This document shows, piece by piece, positions 1-6,600 of a stretch of 13,404 bases of DNA. The position numbers and the translations under genes were made by a program. Where the stretch lies: positions 1-13,404 of the forward strand of contig JBDNFC010000001.1 in NCBI GenBank assembly GCA_041690035.1. The letters are read 5' to 3'. The DNA is from CALSPH01 sp041690035 (GTDB lineage Bacteria > Bacteroidota > Bacteroidia > NS11-12g > UBA955). Numbering within the stretch: the stretch's first letter is position 1; each line of letters opens with the position of its first letter. Below the pieces are notes generated by a model. The model ran no database searches, was not told the DNA's origin, and saw only the letters and a list, made by a program, of their open reading frames with translations.

Positions 1-15
1 ATATTTCATATTATA

Positions 16-65
16 AATTTAAAATAACAAGGCAAATATTACATTATTAATTTAAAATAACAAGG
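16..65. repeat. Short direct repeat, two perfect 17-bp copies
   Basis: The 17-mer AATTTAAAATAACAAGG occurs at 16-32 and again, identical, at 49-65, a 33-bp period. A weaker third match (14 of 17) begins at 68. The region up to position 156 is very AT-rich and contains no gene that I can see. It may be the right edge of a longer repeat array lying outside the window, or simply low-complexity intergenic sequence. Two copies are not enough to decide. Confidence 0.6.
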
Positions 66-156
66 GTAATTTAAAAAAACTAGCAGTTTAATATCGATAT
101 TTCTAATCTTCTACTTATAAAGTAAAGTGAGGTGTTATATTTTCAAAGTCCTAAAA

Positions 157-711
157 CTACGACATTAACAAATGCTGATCAAAAACCCTCATTATAAACC
201 ACTTATTGTCCATTATTGAATCAATATTTTTAAAACACTTAACTATGATTTCTTTAATTAAATGTTCATTTTTGTCAAATTCTTCAGTCCACTTTATAGT
301 ATAATCATTATAATCTTTTGCCTTTAATTTCTTCATATTTATATTGTCCATAATTATAATTTCTGGAGCAAAAAGCCATAATAATTTAGAGGCAGCAACC
401 GAAGCATTCTTTATTCTATTGTTAAGTAACCCGTTTGTATAATAAATATTTGACAATTCAATAATATCAAAATTCCCATTCATGAAATAATTTTCTGTCG
501 CACCTAGAATCATAGCCCAGCTTTTATTTGCCTCTTTAAAATTTCTTCCAATTTTCATGTGATTATTAACATATTTTTTGAAAGACTCTTCTCTAAGTTC
601 TTTGTTTTTACTTTTAATACCGGCAATGATATCCTTTTCAATATTGCAATAGGTTACATAGTAGCGCATGATATCTATTGGTTTTATATTTTTCATTGTT
701 AATCTTGTCAT
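157..711 (-). CDS. Hypothetical protein, 184 aa, unrecognised
   Basis: I do not recognise this protein with confidence. It is a soluble, Lys/Asn/Ile-rich, probably mostly helical protein with no signal peptide or membrane segment. Its most distinctive stretch is residues 105-123, a small-residue/ASK segment running into LLWLF, a Pro and a hydrophobic strand ending MDN. A Tyr/Trp-rich segment follows (DYNDYTIKW, 133-141), and the C-terminus holds WFIMRVFDQHLL. The spacing 'ASKxLW...P...I.D......Y..Y...W...F...R.FD..L' recalls uncharacterised accessory proteins of about 200 aa, but that is from memory and gives no function. The ATG at 711 is taken as the start; M6 at 696 is an alternative. It lies 35 nt downstream of the aconitase gene on the same strand with no TAnnTTTG box between, so it may be the last gene of that transcript. 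Its codon use is much more AT-rich than that of the aconitase. Confidence 0.6.
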   Translation of the reverse strand: MTRLTMKNIKPIDIMRYYVTYCNIEKDIIAGIKSKNKELREESFKKYVNNHMKIGRNFKEANKSWAMILGATENYFMNGNFDIIELSNIYYTNGLLNNRIKNASVAASKLLWLFAPEIIIMDNINMKKLKAKDYNDYTIKWTEEFDKNEHLIKEIIVKCFKNIDSIMDNKWFIMRVFDQHLLMS

Positions 712-746
712 TTTTATAAATTGATTACTTGATTTCTTCGTTTCCT

Positions 747-3005
747 TTAAAGATTTTTCCTAATTATATTCAAAGCACCACCCGCTTTAAACCATTCTAT
801 TTGTTGGGCATTATAAGTGTGGTTGCAATTAATCGTTTGTGTAGTACCATCTTTGTGGTTAATAACCAAACGCAATGGCTTGCCAGGTGTAAAATCCTTT
901 AATCCCAAAAGATTGAACTTATCGTCTTCTTGAATTAAATCGTAATCTTCTTTATTGGCAAATGTTAGGCCTAACATTCCTTGCTTTTTAAGGTTGGTTT
1001 CGTGGATACGGGCAAAAGATTTTACCAATACCACTCTAACACCCAAGAAACGAGGTTCCATTGCAGCATGCTCTCTTGATGAGCCTTCGCCATAATTTTC
1101 TTCACCTACAACAATGCTAAATTCGCCCGCTGCTTTATACATTCTTTGCACTTTAGGCACTTCACCATAGCTGCCATTCAATTGGTTTTTAACCGAATTT
1201 GGTTTTTCGTTAAAATAATTAATTGCACCAATCAGCATATTGTCAGAAATATTATCCAAATGTCCACGGAATTTTAACCAGGGGCCAGCCATACTGATAT
1301 GGTCGGTCGTACATTTGCCTTTGGCTTTTATCAACAATCTTAATCCCATAAGATCTTTACCTTCCCATGCTGCAAAAGGCGATAACAATTGCAAACGGCT
1401 GCTTGTTGGGCTAACAATTACTTCCACATTACTGCCGTCTTCTGCTGGTGCTTGAAAACCTGCGTCTTCTACCGCAAAGCCATTTGGAGGCAACTCAAAT
1501 CCTGTTGGTGGATCAAGTTTCACTTGTTCGCCAGCTTCGTTTGTAAGGGTGTCTGTTAAAGGGTTGAAAGTAAGGTCGCCAGCAATGGCTAGGGCTGTAA
1601 CTAACTCAGGGCTACCCACAAATGCCATTGTATTTGGGTTTCCATCGGCTCTTTTGGCAAAGTTTCTATTAAAAGAATGCACAATAGTGTTGCGCTCTTG
1701 TTTTTCTGCACCCACACGGTTCCACATGCCTATGCACGGGCCACAAGCATTTGCAAAAACTTTTGCACCAATTTTATCAAAAATTTCTAATAATCCATCT
1801 TTTTCAATGGTGTATCTAACGGTTTCGCTGCCTGGCGTAATGGTGTATTCACTTTTTGGTTTCAATCCTTTTTCAGCAGCTTGTTTGGCAAGCGATGCAG
1901 CTCTTGAAATATCTTCATAACTACTGTTAGTGCAACTACCTATTAAACCAACCTCAATTTTTGTTGGCCAATTATTTGCAGCAGCAGCCTCTTTCATTTT
2001 TGAAATTGGCGTTGCTAAATCTGGTGTAAATGGTCCGTTTAAATGGGGTTCTAATTCGTCCAAATTAATTTCAATCACTTGGTCAAAATATAATTCAGGG
2101 TTTGCATAACATTCTGCATCTGCTGTTAAATGTTCTCTAATTTTATTGGCTAATTCGGCCACATCTGCTCTGCCTGTTGCTCTCAAATATCTTTCCATGC
2201 TGTCGTCATACCCAAAGGTAGAAGTTGTTGCACCAATCTCTGCACCCATATTACAAATAGTTCCTTTACCAGTGCAACTCATACTTGTGGCACCTTCGCC
2301 AAAATATTCAACTACAGCACCCGTTCCACCTTTTACAGTTAAAATACCAGCCACTTTTAATATTACGTCTTTAGCAGAGGTCCAACCGCCAAGTTTTCCA
2401 GTTAATTTTACACCAATTAGTTTAGGAAATTTAAGTTCCCAAGGCAAGCCAGCCATTACATCGCAAGCATCTGCACCGCCCACGCCAATGGCTAACATTC
2501 CCAATCCACCAGCATTTACCGTGTGAGAATCAGTTCCTATCATCATACCACCTGGAAAAGCATAGTTTTCTAATACCACTTGATGAATAATACCTGCACC
2601 TGGTTTCCAAAAACCAATGCCGTATTTATTTGAAACTGAAGCCAAAAAATCAAATACTTCTTTACTTTCTTCTGTGGCAAAGGCCAAATCGCTTTTGGCG
2701 CCATTTTCGGCCGCTATTAAATGGTCGCAGTGCACCGTAGAAGGCACAGCAACTTTGGGTCTGCCTGCTTGCATAAATTGCAACAAAGCCATTTGTGCCG
2801 TTGCATCCTGCATGGCCACTCTGTCTGGCGCAAAATCCACATACGCGCTTCCTCTCTCATAAGCAATTGTGGCATTCCCTTCTGTTAGGTGTGTGTAAAG
2901 TATTTTTTCACTCAAAGTGAGTGGTTTATTCACAATTTTTCTAGCCGCAGCTACTCTTTCTGGAAAACGGCTGTAAACCGCTTTTATCATTTCTAAGTCG
3001 AACAT
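747..3005 (-). CDS. acn: Aconitate hydratase, mitochondrial-type
   Basis: Converts citrate to isocitrate via cis-aconitate in the cytosolic TCA cycle, using a [4Fe-4S] cluster. At 752 aa it is full length for the mitochondrial-type aconitases found in Bacteroidota, and it is clearly of that type rather than AcnB. The three cluster ligands are visible: C358 in GSCTN and C421/C424 in ACGPC. The substrate-binding motif GTDSHT is at 157-162. The swivel domain carries TTDHI (566-570) and the catalytic serine region YGEGSSREHAA (638-648, S642 and R644). These positions coincide with mature pig aconitase numbering as I remember it, so the protein is collinear with the family and intact. The start at 3005 gives the expected N-terminus. 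The gene begins 13 nt after the kinase gene, and no TAnnTTTG box lies in the gap; the nearest minus-strand match is inside the kinase gene (3304-3311). Transcription from the ATPase-kinase cassette is therefore possible. Confidence 0.97.
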   Translation of the reverse strand: MFDLEMIKAVYSRFPERVAAARKIVNKPLTLSEKILYTHLTEGNATIAYERGSAYVDFAPDRVAMQDATAQMALLQFMQAGRPKVAVPSTVHCDHLIAAENGAKSDLAFATEESKEVFDFLASVSNKYGIGFWKPGAGIIHQVVLENYAFPGGMMIGTDSHTVNAGGLGMLAIGVGGADACDVMAGLPWELKFPKLIGVKLTGKLGGWTSAKDVILKVAGILTVKGGTGAVVEYFGEGATSMSCTGKGTICNMGAEIGATTSTFGYDDSMERYLRATGRADVAELANKIREHLTADAECYANPELYFDQVIEINLDELEPHLNGPFTPDLATPISKMKEAAAANNWPTKIEVGLIGSCTNSSYEDISRAASLAKQAAEKGLKPKSEYTITPGSETVRYTIEKDGLLEIFDKIGAKVFANACGPCIGMWNRVGAEKQERNTIVHSFNRNFAKRADGNPNTMAFVGSPELVTALAIAGDLTFNPLTDTLTNEAGEQVKLDPPTGFELPPNGFAVEDAGFQAPAEDGSNVEVIVSPTSSRLQLLSPFAAWEGKDLMGLRLLIKAKGKCTTDHISMAGPWLKFRGHLDNISDNMLIGAINYFNEKPNSVKNQLNGSYGEVPKVQRMYKAAGEFSIVVGEENYGEGSSREHAAMEPRFLGVRVVLVKSFARIHETNLKKQGMLGLTFANKEDYDLIQEDDKFNLLGLKDFTPGKPLRLVINHKDGTTQTINCNHTYNAQQIEWFKAGGALNIIRKNL

Positions 3006-3018
3006 ATATTTTTTATTT

Positions 3019-3765
3019 TTATTGTTTAATTTTATTTAGGTAATAATCGGTAAACCATTGGGGTGAAATGGGCGATTGATTTATTATTTCTTCGTTTTTA
3101 ATTGTGCAAACGGAACTAAAATCAATCATGTTATTTTGTAAAAGATAAGAAACTTCAGCACTTTTAATAGCATCAAACAAATTGTTTAATGTTTTGTAAA
3201 ATCTTTTTTCAATTGTTTCATCATCTATAAAATGGCCACCATTTGCAACTCTATTCTTCACGTTCAACTTGTTAATTTCAGTGTTTTCTGTACACAAAAA
3301 ATACAAATATATTTTATAGCCCTTTTTCTTTGCTTTTTTCAGAAATTCAATTTTACTTGGATGGCTTATTACAGTTTCATAAGTAAAAGACTGAAAGTTT
3401 TCAAGAAGGTTAAACCTTATAAAATTTGCAATCATTGCGTAAAAATAAGATGTGTTTTCTTTGGTTTTTAAATAAATACAATTATCCTTAAATTCCAGTA
3501 AATCCAAAACAGCCAATTTGCTATTTTCTTCAATTTTTACTCTGAATCCAGAATGGTTTACAAATCCATTAAAGGAAATTACATTGGTTTGAAACGGAAA
3601 AATTGACAAAGAAAAAGAACCTTGATTTTTTAACTCTAGCTGAATATCGTCAGCGTTTATATAATTTTGAATATTAAGATAATTGTTTTCTCTCACTTTT
3701 TTTATAAAAGTAGTTTTCCCTGAACCATTTGGACCTGCAATAATTCGAATTTTAGGTTGATGCAT
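3019..3765 (-). CDS. Zeta-toxin-like P-loop kinase
   Basis: A P-loop NTPase of the zeta toxin / COG4185 type, 248 aa. The N-terminus is a strand followed by Walker A GPNGSGKTT (11-19), then NADD (37-40), a YETVIS motif (129-134) where family members carry a conserved xETxxS, and RVANGGHFIDDETI (172-185) with R188, which matches the lid/GGH region of the family. Between NADD and the next helix is a roughly 55-residue beta-rich segment (about 48-104) that minimal members lack. Well-studied zeta toxins phosphorylate UDP-N-acetylglucosamine; whether this one does is unknown, and other small-molecule kinase roles are possible. Its ATG overlaps the end of the upstream ATPase gene by 14 nt, so the two are almost certainly translated together. 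No separate small antitoxin gene is visible; see the ATPase C-terminal tail. The fold family is fairly certain, the substrate is not. Confidence 0.8.
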   Translation of the reverse strand: MHQPKIRIIAGPNGSGKTTFIKKVRENNYLNIQNYINADDIQLELKNQGSFSLSIFPFQTNVISFNGFVNHSGFRVKIEENSKLAVLDLLEFKDNCIYLKTKENTSYFYAMIANFIRFNLLENFQSFTYETVISHPSKIEFLKKAKKKGYKIYLYFLCTENTEINKLNVKNRVANGGHFIDDETIEKRFYKTLNNLFDAIKSAEVSYLLQNNMIDFSSVCTIKNEEIINQSPISPQWFTDYYLNKIKQ

Positions 3766-4855
3766 AAATTTTCTTTAATGGTTCAAGTTTTTTATACTTT
3801 ACTTCCTTCCCATTTGGCATTGTTTGCCAAATCCAACCATCCTTAATAAATGGAACAGGAATATTATTATCTATTAAGTTATTTTGGGCATCTTTCACTG
3901 CATCGTTTAAAGTAGCAATCAAATCAGGAGTTAAATCAATTTTATCTTTAAAAACCTCTCCCCTAAAATTTGCTTTTATTTCCAATTCTTCTTCCAAAAT
4001 TGAGGGACTGTGTTTTAAGATTTTAATGGCATCATTTTCATCTCTCATTATCTCAAAATATGCCCCTTCGCCTTCCTCTTTTGCCACTTCGTTAAAAGCA
4101 GTAATCATTTCTAAACTATGGGTAGTGGCAAATACTTGCACATTTTCGGATTTGCATAAGTCAAATAAAATTTTCCAAAATTCTTTCTGAGCTGCATAAT
4201 GGATTCCATTTTCTATTTCATCAATAAGCAGTATGGTCAATTCTTTTTTAGATTTTGACAACAAAAGCTTTTTGAAAATTGGTGTAAAATACCTAATAAT
4301 ATTATTAGTTGCATCTCCAAAATTTTCTATTGTTTCATATTTACTGTCTTTTAACTTGATCCATAAACCTTCTTTAGACTTAAATGTCCTAATGTCTTCA
4401 ATTCTATTATCTACAATCTTTAAAATATCAATAAGTCTTCCTTTTAATAATTTTTCGTCAAATTCATCAAAATCACTTAACAAATTGAAATCAGGCAATT
4501 GTTTTTTTTGATTAATAAAATTAATTTCAATATTAGATTCATTTTTTTCAACTATTAAAGTTGAAAAATCTACAGCAAATTCATTTTCAAAATGAATGGT
4601 CTTATTTAAATTGGTTTTAGCAGTAATTGAAATTACTTTATTCGAAGCATTAGAGTTAAGTAAATTTTCTATTTTTGTTTCGCGAATGTGAGTAATATGT
4701 TTTAACCCAAAGCCTTTATTCAAACACAATATCCCCTCCAACAAGCAACTTTTTCCGCTATTGTTTTTTCCTCCAATCAGGTTTATTAGCTCAAAACCCT
4801 CGGCTTTGAAATCTTCGAAGCATCTAAAATTTTGTATGTGAATATCTTGCAACAT
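3752..4855 (-). CDS. SMC/OLD-like AAA ATPase (AAA_15/AAA_21 type)
   Basis: A 367-aa ABC-type ATPase of the RecF/SMC/OLD-like group. Residues 1-27 form the typical strand 'hxxIHIQNFRCF...INLI'. Walker A is GGKNNSGKS (28-36), a degenerate signature loop FGDATNNIIR lies at 179-188, Walker B ILLIDEIENG is at 208-217 (D212, E213), and the H-loop TTHS is at 244-247. All ATPase motifs are intact. It has no TOPRIM nuclease domain, unlike OLD proteins, and no long coiled coil. The last 60 residues (about 308-367) are an unusual tail: a helix, then VPFIKDGWIWQTMPNGKEV (334-352), which resembles small antitoxin-like proteins found beside zeta-like kinases. The downstream kinase overlaps by 14 nt. A TATTTTTG box 13 nt upstream of the ATG is the likely promoter. 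Similar ATPases act as sensor or regulator subunits of phage-defence systems such as PARIS and Septu; such a role here is inference. Confidence 0.85.
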   Translation of the reverse strand: MLQDIHIQNFRCFEDFKAEGFELINLIGGKNNSGKSCLLEGILCLNKGFGLKHITHIRETKIENLLNSNASNKVISITAKTNLNKTIHFENEFAVDFSTLIVEKNESNIEINFINQKKQLPDFNLLSDFDEFDEKLLKGRLIDILKIVDNRIEDIRTFKSKEGLWIKLKDSKYETIENFGDATNNIIRYFTPIFKKLLLSKSKKELTILLIDEIENGIHYAAQKEFWKILFDLCKSENVQVFATTHSLEMITAFNEVAKEEGEGAYFEIMRDENDAIKILKHSPSILEEELEIKANFRGEVFKDKIDLTPDLIATLNDAVKDAQNNLIDNNIPVPFIKDGWIWQTMPNGKEVKYKKLEPLKKIYAST

Positions 4856-4868
4856 TTATCTTTAGCTG

Positions 4869-4876
4869 CAAAAATA
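4869..4876 (-). promoter_or_regulatory. Bacteroidota -7 box for the ATPase-kinase cassette
   Basis: On the minus strand the sequence reads TATTTTTG, a perfect TAnnTTTG match, 13 nt before the ATG at 4855. No clear -33 TTG is present at the usual spacing. Transcription starting 5-7 nt downstream of the box would leave a leader under 10 nt. The match is short and the region AT-rich, so chance occurrence is possible. Confidence 0.45.
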
Positions 4877-5054
4877 ACCAATTAATTGATAAGAATAAAG
4901 CTAAATAAAATCTTAACCCTAATTTATTGATAAAATTTATAAAGCTTTCGATAGAAAAGCATTGAAATCCTGTGCCTTTTTAAGATTTGTAGATTGTAAG
5001 TCCCAATTTTAAAGTTTTAATGTGAACATAATATTTTTAATCAAAAACAATCTT

Positions 5055-5082
5055 TTTGAATTTCCAACCCATATTAATTTTG
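5055..5082 (+). promoter_or_regulatory. Candidate promoter for the CoA-transferase gene
   Basis: TTTG at 5055-5058 and TAATTTTG at 5075-5082 resemble the -33 and -7 elements of the Bacteroidota housekeeping sigma factor, separated by 16 nt, slightly shorter than usual. A transcript beginning near 5088 would include both candidate start codons, 5123 and 5165. The 267-bp gap between the ATPase gene and this one holds this promoter and the divergent box at 4869-4876; I see no gene in it. Confidence 0.4.
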
Positions 5083-5151
5083 CTTGCATAACAAAGGTTT
5101 TAATTTGCTATTGAAGATTTGAATGACTGTTCCATATTCAATATTTTTACC

Positions 5152-5159
5152 TAATTTTG
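5152..5159 (+). promoter_or_regulatory. TAnnTTTG box abutting the scoB start
   Basis: TAATTTTG ends 5 nt before the ATG at 5165. It is a perfect -7 match but has no good -33 element. If used, the mRNA would begin at or beside the start codon, meaning leaderless. Because it lies inside the longer reading that starts at 5123, it mildly favours the shorter protein. Confidence 0.3.
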
Positions 5160-5164
5160 TGGCA

Positions 5165-5821
5165 ATGTTAGATAAATATGGAATTGCGAAACGCATTGCC
5201 AAAGAATTAAAAGATGGTTATTATGTAAATTTAGGTATTGGCATTCCTACATTAGTCGCAAATTATATACCTGAAGGGGTAGAAGTTATTTTACAGTCAG
5301 AGAATGGTTTATTGGGAATAGGTCCTTTTCCGAAAATTGGCAAACAAGATGCAGATTTAATAAATGCTGGAAAGCAAACCATAACTACAGTAAAAGGTTC
5401 TGCTTTTTTCGACAGTGCCATGAGTTTCGGTATGATAAGGTCTGGTAAGGTCGATTTAACAGTGCTTGGTGCGATGGAAGTGAGTGATAGTGGAGACATA
5501 GCCAATTGGAAAATACCTGGCAAAATGGTTAAAGGCATGGGCGGAGCAATGGACTTAGTAGCAAGCGCAAAAAATATAATTGTAGCAATGCAGCATACAA
5601 ACAAAGCAGGAGAGTCCAAATTATTGTCAAAATGTGAACTTCCAATTACTGGTATTGGTTGTGTAAAAAAAGTGATTACCGATTTAGGAGTTTTTGATAT
5701 CACCTCTCGCGGATTTGAACTTAAAGAAATAGCACCAGGTGTGAGTATAGAAGAGATAAAAGCAAAAACTTTAGGAAGGTTGGTTATAGAAGGAGATATT
5801 TTAGAAATGAAAGAAAATTAG
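5165..5821 (+). CDS. scoB: 3-oxoacid (succinyl-CoA) CoA-transferase, subunit B
   Basis: The B subunit of a class I CoA-transferase, which in the SCOT/ScoAB family moves CoA from succinyl-CoA to acetoacetate or a related acid in the cytosol. From the ATG at 5165 it is 218 aa, the normal ScoB length, beginning MLDKYGIAKRIA. The reading frame is open back to an ATG at 5123, but those 14 extra residues do not look like the family. Visible motifs are NLGIGIPTLVAN, then QSENGLLGIGP with the catalytic Glu (E46 from this start), ANWKIPGKMVKGMGGAMDL and a typical C-terminus. The reaction needs a paired A subunit, and none is adjacent: upstream is a divergent ATPase gene and downstream a DCC protein. 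The A subunit is presumably elsewhere in the genome. The acid substrate cannot be fixed from sequence; butyrate or other short-acid CoA-transferases are alternatives. Confidence 0.92.
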   Translation: MLDKYGIAKRIAKELKDGYYVNLGIGIPTLVANYIPEGVEVILQSENGLLGIGPFPKIGKQDADLINAGKQTITTVKGSAFFDSAMSFGMIRSGKVDLTVLGAMEVSDSGDIANWKIPGKMVKGMGGAMDLVASAKNIIVAMQHTNKAGESKLLSKCELPITGIGCVKKVITDLGVFDITSRGFELKEIAPGVSIEEIKAKTLGRLVIEGDILEMKEN

Positions 5822-6198
5822 TGGATTCCAAAATTATTTTTTTTGACGGAGAATGTATACTGTGTAACGGTTTTGTAGATTTTCTTATCAAAAAAGATAA
5901 AAAAAATCAACTCAAATATGCTTCGCTTCAGGGTAAAACTGCACAAGAATTGTTATCCAAAGACATTGTAGCTGGAAAAACAGTTGTGTTTTATACGAAC
6001 AGAAAATTAAAAATTAAATGGGCTGCAATTTCATCCATCGCGTCAAACTTACCTTTTCCTTACAACTTATTTAGCATTTCAATATTATTGCCTAATTTTA
6101 TATATGATATAATTGCAAACAATAGGTATAAATGGTTTGGGAAAAAACAAATTTGCAGAATTCCAACACAAAAAGATAGGGGTAAAATATTGCCATAA
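5821..6198 (+). CDS. DCC-family thiol-disulfide oxidoreductase (DUF393)
   Basis: A 125-aa member of the DCC/DUF393 family, named after the Asp-x-x-Cys-x-x-Cys motif, present here as FFDGECILCNGFVDF with D9, C12 and C15. The C-terminal signature is also present: YKWFGKKQICRIPT (about 103-116), with the Arg/Pro/Thr pattern seen in relatives, and an end in ILP. The family has a thioredoxin-like fold and is presumed to do thiol redox chemistry, but no substrate is established. The start is GTG at 5821, whose G is the last base of the scoB stop codon, so translation is probably coupled to scoB. There is no signal peptide. Whether it serves the CoA-transferase is unknown; the coupling may be only transcriptional convenience. 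Confidence 0.88.
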   Translation: MDSKIIFFDGECILCNGFVDFLIKKDKKNQLKYASLQGKTAQELLSKDIVAGKTVVFYTNRKLKIKWAAISSIASNLPFPYNLFSISILLPNFIYDIIANNRYKWFGKKQICRIPTQKDRGKILP

Positions 6199-6337
6199 CT
6201 GTGCATAAAGTACATAATTTATCTACCATATAATAAAAAAAAAGCAAATTTAAAAAGAAATAGCAAATTTGGCTTGTATAAATAAATCTAAAAGGTGTTA
6301 TTTGCACCAAGTTAAACCAATTAAAAAATAATTAACA

Positions 6338-6574
6338 ATGTCAAACGTTGCAGAAAAAGTAAAAGCTATCATCGTAGATAAGCTAGGAGTAGATGAGTCA
6401 GAAGTAAATCCAGGAGCAAGTTTCACCAATGATTTGGGTGCAGACTCTCTAGATACTGTAGAACTCATAATGGAATTTGAAAAAGAATTCAATATTGCCA
6501 TACCCGATGATCAAGCTGAAAAAATCAGTTCTGTAGGCGAAGCAATTACCTATATAGAAGCTAACACAAAATAG
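6338..6574 (+). CDS. acpP: Acyl carrier protein
   Basis: Carries growing acyl chains on a 4'-phosphopantetheine arm in type II fatty-acid synthesis. It is 78 aa, acidic, predicted as a four-helix bundle. The attachment site is Ser37 in the motif DLGADSLDTVELIM (32-45), which is complete; the N-terminus (MSNVAEKVKAII) and the helix-IV region are also standard. fabF follows after 26 nt, the classical pairing. The 139-bp gap upstream is AT-rich with no gene; the best -7-like match there (GTTATTTG, 6297-6304) deviates from consensus at two positions, though a TTG 20 nt before it has normal -33 spacing. Confidence 0.97.
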   Translation: MSNVAEKVKAIIVDKLGVDESEVNPGASFTNDLGADSLDTVELIMEFEKEFNIAIPDDQAEKISSVGEAITYIEANTK

Positions 6575-6600
6575 TATTTATTGAAAAATAATACAATTTA

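Noticed and set aside
16..84. Possible CRISPR array at the left edge
   Set aside because: Only two perfect 17-bp copies with a 16-bp AT-rich spacer; repeat and spacer are too short and no cas gene is visible.
112..124. Inverted repeat TACTT/AAGTA as a terminator for the 184-aa gene
   Set aside because: A 5-bp AT-rich stem with a 3-nt loop and no proper T-run is too weak to call.
1549..2526. Plus-strand open frames of about 120 codons opposite the aconitase gene
   Set aside because: They are antisense to an intact, highly conserved aconitase; their translations show no recognisable motif.
3752..4855. OLD-family nuclease
   Set aside because: The ATPase core fits but there is no TOPRIM domain or its acidic motifs after the H-loop, only about 120 residues including the antitoxin-like tail.
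5123..5164. Extended N-terminus of the CoA-transferase B subunit (14 residues)
   Set aside because: The family normally begins at the MLDKYGIAKRIA Met (5165), and a TAnnTTTG box lies inside the extension. It stays possible because another promoter candidate sits at 5055-5082.
5263..5703. 146-codon minus-strand frame opposite scoB
   Set aside because: Antisense shadow of a well-conserved CoA-transferase; composition follows the codon pattern of the sense gene.
6098..6501. Minus-strand frames across the acpP upstream region and acpP
   Set aside because: They overlap the DCC gene end and acpP, with no motif or credible start region.
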